Part shown: positions 15,032 to 21,449 of the stretch, in pieces
Numbering within the stretch: position 1 is the stretch's first letter
Layout: each line of letters starts with the position of its first letter
Origin: Terriglobia bacterium
GTDB taxonomy: Bacteria > Acidobacteriota > Terriglobia > UBA7540
Length of the DNA: 42,654 bases
Reading direction: 5' to 3'
NCBI GenBank assembly: GCA_030041095.1
Contig: JASHON010000189.1
Coordinates: forward strand, 1 to 42,654
Program-made: the position numbers and the translations under genes
Notes under the pieces: generated by a model
The model's input: only the letters and a program-made list of their open reading frames with translations
Told to the model about the DNA's origin: nothing
The model's database searches: none

Positions 15032-16242
15032 TGCACCTTACTCAAAAGGTGTCCCAGTTTGTCCTTCTTAACTTTGAGATAGGCGCGGTTGGAGTGGTTA
15101 GGCGTGGTTTCCAGCGGGATTCTCTTGAGGATGCGAAGGCCGTAGCGCTCGATGCCCGAGATCTTTCTGGGATTGTTGGTCAGAAGGTGGATTTGACGGA
15201 CACCGAGGTCAGCAAGAATTTGCGCACCTACGGAATAATCGCGCATATCCGCAGGCAAGCCCAACCGCTCGTTAGCCTGGACGGTATCGAGGCCGTTGTC
15301 CTGCAACGCATAGGCGCGGATTTTGTTCGTCAAACCGATGCCGCGGCCTTCCTGGCTCAAATAAAGGATCACCCCTTCCCCGTTTTCCGCCACTTTTCGC
15401 ATCGCTGAACCGAGCTGTTCCCGGCAATCGCAGCGAATTGAATGAAGGGTATCGCCGGTGAGGCACTGCGAGTGGACTCGAACGAGGGTCGGGCGTGACG
15501 ATGAAATCCGGCCCATCACCAGCGCCAGATGCTCGCGGTTCTGCGACGGGCAGCTATAGACGTGCGCGGTGAATTCACCAAACTCAGTTGGAAGATGTGC
15601 CGTCGCCACGCGGTCAACCAGCTTTTCCGTATTTTGGCGATAGTCGATCAGTTGCTCGATCGTGATGACTTTCAGCTTGTAGCGGCGGGCAAGTTGATCG
15701 ATCTCCAAACCGTCGGCGGCTTTTCCTTTCCGATCGAGCACTTCGCACAGGACGCCGACCGGAGCGAGCCCGGCGAGGCGGGCCAGATCGACCGCAGCTT
15801 CAGTATGTCCGGCCCTTGTGAGGACGCCACCGGCGCGCGCTCGCACCGGGAATACGTGGCCAGGCCGCACCAAATCGTAAGAAGCGGCGCGAGGATTGGC
15901 AAGGACTCGAACCGTGGCAGCTCGATCGGCTGCAGAAATGCCTGTCGTCACACCTTTTCGCGCATCCACGGAAACGGTGAAGCTGCAGCCAAAGGGCTGA
16001 AGGTTCTCTTCCTCGGGAACCATCGGGGACAAACCCAGCTTTTGGGCGCGTTCGCGCGTGAGCGCAGCGCAAATGAGCCCACCACCATGCTTGATCATGA
16101 AATTCAGGTCAGCCCCTGTCGCTTTCTGCGCCGCGATCACCAAGTCGGCTTCGTTTTCCCGGTCCAGGCTGTCCCGCACCACCACCATTCGCCCCTTTCG
16201 AATTTCCCTGAGCACTTCTTCAATGGTCCCGTTTTGTTGCAT
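15028..16242 (-). CDS. ribBA: Bifunctional DHBP synthase / GTP cyclohydrolase II RibBA
   Basis: A 404-residue fusion of the two enzymes that start riboflavin synthesis. Residues 1-205 are 3,4-dihydroxy-2-butanone-4-phosphate synthase (DRENEADLV at 28-36, TGISAADRAATV, RAGHTEAAVDL). Residues 208-404 are GTP cyclohydrolase II with zinc cysteines C260, C271 and C273 (SQCLTGD, CDCREQL) and YLSQEGRGIGL. Both domains keep their key residues, so both should be active. It lies eight bases after ribH and overlaps ribD. Confidence 0.96.
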   Translation of the reverse strand: MQQNGTIEEVLREIRKGRMVVVRDSLDRENEADLVIAAQKATGADLNFMIKHGGGLICAALTRERAQKLGLSPMVPEEENLQPFGCSFTVSVDARKGVTTGISAADRAATVRVLANPRAASYDLVRPGHVFPVRARAGGVLTRAGHTEAAVDLARLAGLAPVGVLCEVLDRKGKAADGLEIDQLARRYKLKVITIEQLIDYRQNTEKLVDRVATAHLPTEFGEFTAHVYSCPSQNREHLALVMGRISSSRPTLVRVHSQCLTGDTLHSIRCDCREQLGSAMRKVAENGEGVILYLSQEGRGIGLTNKIRAYALQDNGLDTVQANERLGLPADMRDYSVGAQILADLGVRQIHLLTNNPRKISGIERYGLRILKRIPLETTPNHSNRAYLKVKKDKLGHLLSKVQ

Positions 16243-16250
16243 CGCTTCCC

Positions 16251-16748
16251 TTACTCCGTCAGGCGACTGAGCGTCGCAATCATGGCCACAGCGGCCTGGG
16301 CGGCTTCGTACCCTTTATTGGTTCGGTTGTTCCCGGCGCGTCGCGTGGCGTCACCGCGATTTACCGTGGCGAGCACCTCGAAGATGACGGGAACGCCCGT
16401 GCGAAGGGATACGTCCATAACGCCACGCGCGCATTCGCGCGCGACAAGATCAAAATGAAGCGTCTCACCGCGAATGACTGCTCCTAGCGCGATCAAGGCG
16501 TCAAACCGCCCGCCCTCCGCAAGACTTTGCGCGAGTAGAGGGATTTCGAAGCAGCCTGGCACATGGAAGGATTCGATTCTCGCCTCACGCACTCCCGCTT
16601 CACGGAGGCCGAGCAAGCACATCTTTTCCAGGCTGCGAGTGATTGACTCGTGATAGTCCGCGCAGATAACAGCAACACGGGCGCGGTGGACGGCCTTCAG
16701 ATCTCCCGGCCCCGGTTTGGGGGCTCGCTTGGCGCGGTTTCGCTTCAT
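16251..16748 (-). CDS. ribH: 6,7-dimethyl-8-ribityllumazine synthase
   Basis: RibH condenses the RibB and RibD pathway products to lumazine, and its 165 residues are normal for the icosahedral or pentameric enzyme. Visible landmarks are VAVICADYHESITRSLEKM, SFHVPGCFEIPL, ALIALGAVIRGETLHFDLV (with the catalytic His region) and GVPVIFEVLATVN, then NKGYEAAQAAVAM. The start ATG at 16748 overlaps the ribE stop (ATGA), which is why it is chosen over the open frame reaching 16805. A basic N-terminal tail of about 20 residues (KRNRAKRAPK) precedes the fold. Confidence 0.94.
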   Translation of the reverse strand: MKRNRAKRAPKPGPGDLKAVHRARVAVICADYHESITRSLEKMCLLGLREAGVREARIESFHVPGCFEIPLLAQSLAEGGRFDALIALGAVIRGETLHFDLVARECARGVMDVSLRTGVPVIFEVLATVNRGDATRRAGNNRTNKGYEAAQAAVAMIATLSRLTE

Positions 16749-17329
16749 TGGACTACCAGCTTTTCCACATATTTGGCGATGAGGTCCACTTCCACATTCA
16801 CCCAATCCTTCACCCGCTTGCGACCCAGCGTCGTCTGCCGCAGCGTATAGTCCAGCAGTGAGACCGAAAACCGGCTACGGGCCGCCTCAACGACCGTCAG
16901 GCTAATGCCATCGACGGCCACAGAGCCTTTTTCGACCATATAACGTGACAAGCGTCTGGGAAGGTTGAACTGATAGATGCGCGCCTGTCCGTCCGGACGG
17001 ATCGCCGTGATCTGCGCGGTTCCGTCGACATGTCCTTGAACCAGGTGCCCGCCGACAAGACTTCCGAGCGCGAGGCTGCGCTCCAGATTGATCTGGCTTC
17101 CGGCCTTCAGCCGCCCGAGCGTCGTGCGGCGAAGCGTCTCCGGCATATAGACAACACAGAACGAAGTCCGGGCTGCTTTCTGGACCGTCGAACATACGCC
17201 ATCGATACAGACGCTTTCACCCGGCTGCAATTTCCATGAGTCAGGACTGCGGATAAGGACGGCACGTCCCTGGCTGTCGCCCTCGACCGCATTCACAACG
17301 CTGATCGCTTCGACAATACCGCTGAACAC
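16745..17329 (-). CDS. ribE: Riboflavin synthase, alpha chain
   Basis: Riboflavin synthase dismutates two lumazines into riboflavin. The two tandem lumazine-binding barrels are seen as VCIDGVCSTV with GGHLVQGHVDG (first) and VAVDGISLTVV with LLDYTLRQTTLG (second). A GTG at 17329 gives the standard N-terminus (M)FSGIVEA and 194 residues. An upstream TTG at 17353 would add eight residues, and AGGAGG lies about 15 bases upstream of the GTG, farther than ideal. It is the first gene of the rib operon. The leader shows no FMN-riboswitch signature. Confidence 0.93.
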   Translation of the reverse strand: MFSGIVEAISVVNAVEGDSQGRAVLIRSPDSWKLQPGESVCIDGVCSTVQKAARTSFCVVYMPETLRRTTLGRLKAGSQINLERSLALGSLVGGHLVQGHVDGTAQITAIRPDGQARIYQFNLPRRLSRYMVEKGSVAVDGISLTVVEAARSRFSVSLLDYTLRQTTLGRKRVKDWVNVEVDLIAKYVEKLVVQ

Positions 17330-17596
17330 GTCCTGGCGCGCAGGCCTCCTCAAGTTGAGCTAGGGATTAGGATGAGCAGGTCCCCGCTCACCACGTTCAA
17401 GTTTAGCATACCGGCATCGGACGGAGGTGCGGGGCCCGGCCTGGACCCTCAACTCTGGACCCGCGTCCGCCGGCAAAAGGTTGGCATTCCAAAGACGAAG
17501 CCCACTGCGTTCCAATTCCACGAGGCGGTGTTCGAACACTGTCCTCTGGGAACCTGCGGCGCGATGCGCGATAATGAGCCTAGAACTTCCGCATCC
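17330..17596. other. Divergent intergenic region, rib operon / LeuA2-like gene
   Basis: This 267-base region must hold both promoters, but I see no convincing one. On the minus strand TATGCTAAACT (17410-17400) could give a -10 box for ribE without a -35. The conserved RFN-element boxes (the GGGGCAGGGTG and ACCGGCGGT types) are absent. A frame open from 17372 joins the LeuA2-like gene in phase, but its first 75 codons look non-coding and unlike the family. Confidence 0.5.
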
Positions 17597-18811
17597 ATGA
17601 ACGAGCTTATCTACGATTGGAACAAGGCGGACGTGACGAACGTCACAACGGCAAAGCGTCCGCTGCTCAATGATGAAACGCTTCGAGACGGGCTGCAATC
17701 GCCTTCAATTGACGATCCTCCCATTGAGAAGAAGATAGAGATCCTTCATCTCATGGCGGACCTTCGGCTCGACTCCGCAAACCTGGGCCTTCCGGGCGCG
17801 GGCGCACGCGCCCGGGAACACGCGCTGCGGCTGGCGCGCGAGATCGCGTCCGCGCATCTTCCGATTCACGCAAATTGTGCGGCTCGGACCGTTGAATCGG
17901 ACATACATCCCATCGCGGAGATTTCGCAGTCTGCGGGAATCCAGGTTGAAGCGGCCACGTTTCTAGGATCGAGTCCAATCCGGCAGTATGCCGAAGACTG
18001 GACGCTGGACTTTCTTCTGCGCGCGACGGAACAGGCTGTCCGTTACGCGCGCAGCCTTGGCTTGCCGGTCATGTATGTGACCGAGGACACGACGCGCGCG
18101 CGGCCGGAGACGCTCCGCCAACTCTATTCGACAGCCATTCGCAACGGGGCGCAGGCGATCGCCGTATGTGATACGGTCGGCCACGCGACGCCTGCCGGCG
18201 TTCGCGCGCTGCTCCAATTTATCCTTGACGAGGTGGTGAAGCCTTCGGGAGAAAGCATCCGAGTGGACTGGCATGGGCACTCCGATCGCGGCCTCGCGGT
18301 GTGCAACTCACTTGCGGCCTTCGAAGCAGGGGCGGACCAGGTTCACGCTACGGCGTTAGGTATTGGAGAACGCGTTGGGAACACGCCCATGGACCAAATG
18401 CTTGTGAACCTGAAGCTCTCTGGAGCTATCGACCGCGATCTGACCCGTTTGAAAGATTATTGCGCCGTGATATCCGAAGCCGTTGGAATTCCGATTCCGC
18501 CTAACTATCCGGTGGTTGGCGCTGACGCCTTCCGCACCGCAACCGGCGTGCACGCGGCCGCGGTGATCAAAGCTTACCGCAAAAACGATTTCGAGCTCGC
18601 CAACCAGGTTTATTCCGGTGTACCCTCGCACTGGTTTGGACTGGAGCAGAAGATCGAAATTGGCCCGATGAGCGGGAAGTCCAACGTAATTTACTGGCTG
18701 GAAAAGCGCGGTCTGAAACCGGACCCCGAACGTGTTGAGCGAATCCTTTCCGCTGCCAAGAACGCGGACCGGGTATTGCGCGAAGAGGAAATCATGGGCG
18801 TTGTCCAGTGA
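17597..18811 (+). CDS. LeuA2-like 2-isopropylmalate/homocitrate/citramalate synthase family enzyme
   Basis: A 404-residue DRE-TIM metallolyase that condenses acetyl-CoA with a 2-oxo acid. The signature is slightly altered at the start, DETLRDG instead of D-T-TLRDG. The metal-binding helix is HGHSDRGLAVCNSLAAF, and the ALGIGERVGNTPMDQ motif is intact, as are HANCAART and GVHAAAVIKAY. The large C-terminal regulatory domain of classical LeuA (about 100 residues) is missing, as in LeuA2, NifV and citramalate-type enzymes. The start MNELIYDWNK at 17597 is chosen by homology; ATG 17564 is possible. The exact substrate cannot be told by eye. Confidence 0.82.
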   Translation: MNELIYDWNKADVTNVTTAKRPLLNDETLRDGLQSPSIDDPPIEKKIEILHLMADLRLDSANLGLPGAGARAREHALRLAREIASAHLPIHANCAARTVESDIHPIAEISQSAGIQVEAATFLGSSPIRQYAEDWTLDFLLRATEQAVRYARSLGLPVMYVTEDTTRARPETLRQLYSTAIRNGAQAIAVCDTVGHATPAGVRALLQFILDEVVKPSGESIRVDWHGHSDRGLAVCNSLAAFEAGADQVHATALGIGERVGNTPMDQMLVNLKLSGAIDRDLTRLKDYCAVISEAVGIPIPPNYPVVGADAFRTATGVHAAAVIKAYRKNDFELANQVYSGVPSHWFGLEQKIEIGPMSGKSNVIYWLEKRGLKPDPERVERILSAAKNADRVLREEEIMGVVQ

Positions 18812-18836
18812 GTGCGGGAAACTTGCACAGATGGGC

Positions 18837-18863
18837 TTGACAGAAGCTTGCGAGTAGTATAAA
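18837..18863 (+). promoter_or_regulatory. Promoter of the histone-like gene
   Basis: A consensus TTGACA (18837-18842) is followed after 15 bases by TATAAA (18858-18863). The spacer is two bases short of optimal. A leader of about 95 bases would precede the start codon. Confidence 0.5.
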
Positions 18864-18964
18864 TCTGCCATCGGGGAAACTTGCCGGATGTGTTGGCGGC
18901 CTGCAATTTACTTTTGACATGGAAGACTTCAAGGGCTCAGAGACAACGGAGCCAGGAGGAAATT

Positions 18965-19465
18965 ATGCAGTTTGACGATGCCAGAGAGCCAGACGATGGG
19001 ATGGACGATCTGGAAGACGAGCTCTCTTCGGATTACCGCGAGGAAGAGGATGAAGAAGAGGGAGAGGTAGTTCAGGGCGAAGATCTCGCGGATGAAGAGG
19101 CTACCGAAGAGGACGTGTCCTTCGCGGTTGAGGGCGAAGTGACAGAGTCCGAGACCCCTTCGACGTCCCAGGAAGCTCCGACTGCCGAGCCTAAAGCTGA
19201 GGTTGAAGCACCGGCTGCCGCGAAGAAGACGGCGGCTCCAAGGGCGAGGAAGAAAGCCGTGAAGCCGGCGGCGAAGGTTCGGAAAGCAGCCGCTAAGCCC
19301 AAAAAGGCGCCCCGTAAGCCAAAGCCTGCCGCGAAAAAGGCGACCGTGCGAGCTGGAAGCGCCCGAGCCGCCGCGCGACGACCCGCGGCACGACGACCCG
19401 CGGCACGACGACCCGCAGCGGCGAAGAAGAAGACTGCGCCTAAGAAGAGGTCTCGACGCCGTTAG
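18965..19465 (+). CDS. Histone-H1-like bipolar protein (acidic N-terminus, Lys/Ala/Pro/Arg-rich C-terminus)
   Basis: A 166-residue, probably largely disordered protein. Residues 1-75 are strongly acidic (runs such as REEEDEEEGE). The rest alternates Ala, Lys, Pro and Arg in AAKPKKAPRKPKPAAKK-type repeats and ends with three ARRPA units and KKRSRRR, like eukaryotic H1 tails or bacterial HU tails. The basic part is expected to bind DNA; the acidic part could act as an internal DNA mimic or partner site. AGGAGG five bases before the ATG and a promoter upstream support a real gene. No globular domain is visible and the exact role is not known. Confidence 0.75.
   Translation: MQFDDAREPDDGMDDLEDELSSDYREEEDEEEGEVVQGEDLADEEATEEDVSFAVEGEVTESETPSTSQEAPTAEPKAEVEAPAAAKKTAAPRARKKAVKPAAKVRKAAAKPKKAPRKPKPAAKKATVRAGSARAAARRPAARRPAARRPAAAKKKTAPKKRSRRR
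19376..19420 (+). repeat. 15-bp tandem repeat, three units
   Basis: Three head-to-tail copies of CGACGACCCGCGGCA (the third ends CAGCG) encode the RRPAA repeats of the histone-like tail. Identical synonymous choices in the first two units indicate recent slippage or duplication, so the repeat number may vary between strains. Confidence 0.9.
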
Positions 19466-19530
19466 AGTGCAGAGGACCCATCGCACATTTTATCCGCCGC
19501 TGGTAGTGTCTTTGCCGGTGAACGGCTCTC

Positions 19531-19661
19531 CAGGTTGCGGAAAAACTCGACGCCGCCGCGAACGGTGCGCCGGCATCTTGCCGGCCTCCGTTGAATTGAA
19601 GGGGGGTGCCGGCTGGAAGCCGGCGCTACGTCAACTCCCGAACGAGTTTTTCCGCAGCCTG
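19531..19661. repeat. 131-bp inverted-repeat element, copy 3 of 3
   Basis: Terminal repeats CAGGTTGCGGAAAAACTCG and the complement of CAGGCTGCGGAAAAACTCG, with the same two inner GCCGGC hairpins. In the enclosing stem GGAGTTG has become GGGGGTG, so that stem carries one wobble and one mismatch. It ends 22 bases before the HipA-like gene. A reading frame of that gene extends into the element, but there is no reason to think it is translated. Confidence 0.9.
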
Positions 19662-19683
19662 CTTCGCCAGGTGCTTGGGGGCT

Positions 19684-20541
19684 GTGGTGGAGCACATTGA
19701 CGCGAAGCATGTGCAGGCAGGACGGACAGCGGTTGAGGTAGGGCGCCGCCGCGCCGTCGAGTTGATCAGGCCCATGCGCGGCGGGTCGCGCCCATGGTTG
19801 GTACGCTGCGACGACGAAAATTACTACATCGTAAAATTTCAAAACAACCCTCAGCACATCCGGGTTCTTGCCAACGAGATGCTCGCGGGCCAGTTGGCTC
19901 AGCTCATCCAACTGCCGGCGGCCAAGCCTGCTTTGGTGGAAATGCCTTCGGCGCTTGCTGGCCGGCTGAACTCTCCGCTTTTCCCGCGCGAGGACGGCTG
20001 TGAAAGGTGCGTTCCCGGCATCCATTACGGTTCGCTCTTCCCTGGTGATCCCGCTTCGGTTTTTGTGACTGATTTTCTTCCGGATCGCCTGCTGCGCAAA
20101 GTCAATCTTCTCCCGTTCCTGGGCGCTTTTGTTTTCGATAAGTGGACGTGTAATTGCGACGGGCGGCAGGTGGTCTTCGTTCGCTCTCTCGCGGATGAGA
20201 ACGGCGGGTACGAGGTACTGCTCATCGACCAGGGATTCTGTTTTAACGACGGCGACTGGGGCTTTCCCGATGGACCTGCCCGGAGTTTCTTTCCTCGCCG
20301 GCTGGTGTACGAAGGTGTCCGTGGACTCGAATCGTTCGAGCCCTTTCTTTCGCGCATTGAGGCGCTCGACCGCGGCCAACTCGAAGCATGCGCTGAAGCC
20401 ATCCCACGGGAATGGTGTCGGAGCGACTTACAGGACCTTTTCCGCCTGGTGGAACCTCTTTTTCTCAGGCGGGTGAAGGTACGCCAGTTTGTTATTGACG
20501 CGAAGAACAGTGAATTGAGGCCGTTTCCCAATTGGGTGTGA
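19684..20541 (+). CDS. HipA-like kinase family protein
   Basis: About 285 residues with the pattern of the stand-alone HipA-like kinase domain. RPMRGGSRPWLVRCDDENYY and VVKF-type YIVKFQNNPQH at the N-terminus contain the likely ATP-lysine strand. AFVFDKWTCNCDGRQVV matches the catalytic loop and LLIDQGFCFND the metal-binding Asp. No HipB-type antitoxin lies next to it, so a classical toxin role is not implied. GTG 19684 or 19687 starts just before EHIDAKHV, where homologues begin, with a GGGGG stretch upstream. It is followed after seven bases by a DUF3037 gene, a recurring partner. Confidence 0.75.
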   Translation: MVEHIDAKHVQAGRTAVEVGRRRAVELIRPMRGGSRPWLVRCDDENYYIVKFQNNPQHIRVLANEMLAGQLAQLIQLPAAKPALVEMPSALAGRLNSPLFPREDGCERCVPGIHYGSLFPGDPASVFVTDFLPDRLLRKVNLLPFLGAFVFDKWTCNCDGRQVVFVRSLADENGGYEVLLIDQGFCFNDGDWGFPDGPARSFFPRRLVYEGVRGLESFEPFLSRIEALDRGQLEACAEAIPREWCRSDLQDLFRLVEPLFLRRVKVRQFVIDAKNSELRPFPNWV

Positions 20542-20548
20542 GACGCTC

Positions 20549-21343
20549 ATGGCCGTCGCGGACAGGCTCAAACCGTGCTCTTACTACGTCGTCCGCTACG
20601 CGCCCAATGTACTGAGGAGCGAGGGCCTGAGCATCGGTGTCCTGGTGTATTGCCCCGAGGACACCTACCTGGGTTGCCTGTTCACCGACGACTTCCGCCG
20701 CATACGGAGAGTCGACCCGAATGCAGATCACAGGCTGATCAGGGAGTTGCAACATGCCTTTGAAGAGCAGATCGAAGAGCACGAGGGCGACTTGGAAGGG
20801 TACTTGCGAACGCTCTCCGAGTCGCTTTCAAACGCAATCCGCCTTGAGCCGCCGCGTGCTTGTCTCCTGGGTGACCCTCAGGCTGAAATCGAGGCTGTTT
20901 ACGCGCGAGCGGTCGGCCATCCCCTAATCCGTCCGTCTCCGCAGGATACCCGGCTGAAGATCAAACAGCGGCTGACCGCGGCTTTAATGCACGCCGGCAT
21001 ATGGGAACGCCTGGAGAAGCGGATTCCGGCTGCGCGCTGGACAAAACCGGGCGATCCGTTCACTTTCGATTATGGTTACCGTCCCAACGGCGCCATCCAC
21101 TTCGTTCATGCGCTTTCATTGAGGCGCGATATCCAGCTCGCCAAGACCCTCGTTTACACTCTGAATTGTGTCCGCCGCATGGATGCGGCCACGCTCACCG
21201 CGGTCGTAGAGGGCGCGCCAGAGGTGGACGACGCTTCCGCCCTGGCAGCACAAAGCATACTGGAAGACGGAGGGATCGGAATGCGGCCGGTTTCAGAGCT
21301 GGAGACCCTTACGGACTCAATTCGGCGCGAATTGAGGCCGTAA
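20549..21343 (+). CDS. DUF3037 domain protein, partner of the HipA-like kinase
   Basis: A 264-residue cytoplasmic protein. Residues 10-130 match the DUF3037 pattern (YYVVRYAPNVLRSEGLSIGV, then an acidic/aromatic helix region). The C-terminal part (about 140-264) is helical with KIKQRLTAALMHAGIWERLEKR and has no recognised domain. The biochemical function is unknown. The gene follows the HipA-like kinase by seven bases, which implies co-transcription and probably a joint function, for example as kinase substrate or regulator (inference). No clear ribosome-binding site precedes the ATG, consistent with translational coupling. Confidence 0.75.
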   Translation: MAVADRLKPCSYYVVRYAPNVLRSEGLSIGVLVYCPEDTYLGCLFTDDFRRIRRVDPNADHRLIRELQHAFEEQIEEHEGDLEGYLRTLSESLSNAIRLEPPRACLLGDPQAEIEAVYARAVGHPLIRPSPQDTRLKIKQRLTAALMHAGIWERLEKRIPAARWTKPGDPFTFDYGYRPNGAIHFVHALSLRRDIQLAKTLVYTLNCVRRMDAATLTAVVEGAPEVDDASALAAQSILEDGGIGMRPVSELETLTDSIRRELRP

Positions 21344-21376
21344 GGGCTGAGTTTTCTGCCGCTCGCAATGTGGTCC

Positions 21377-21405
21377 TTGCGTGTATCCACGCCGTGCATC
21401 ATAAT
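21377..21405 (+). promoter_or_regulatory. Promoter of the Ser/Thr kinase gene
   Basis: TTGCGT (21377-21382), an exact 17-base spacer and CATAAT (21400-21405) predict a start near 21412. That is two bases before an in-frame ATG (21414) and 38 before the preferred ATG (21450). GGAGGG and CCCTCC just inside the transcript can pair. Confidence 0.5.
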
Positions 21406-21449
21406 ATCAGTCCATGGAGGGGCGGAGTGAAATCCCTCCGAACGTTTCA

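Noticed and set aside
17330-17596. FMN riboswitch ahead of the rib operon
   Set aside because: The conserved RFN boxes are not present on the minus strand of this leader, and no terminator-like hairpin with a T-run follows. Regulation must be by another means or absent.
5871-19661. The repeated hairpin elements as a CRISPR array
   Set aside because: Only three copies, about 7 kb apart with genes between, and no cas genes.
19606-19683. HipA-like gene starting inside the 131-bp element
   Set aside because: The extra residues come from repeat sequence that is also readable at the other copies. Homologues start at the GTG near 19684.
19684-20541. Classical HipBA toxin-antitoxin locus
   Set aside because: No HipB-like helix-turn-helix gene is adjacent on either side; the partner is a DUF3037 protein.
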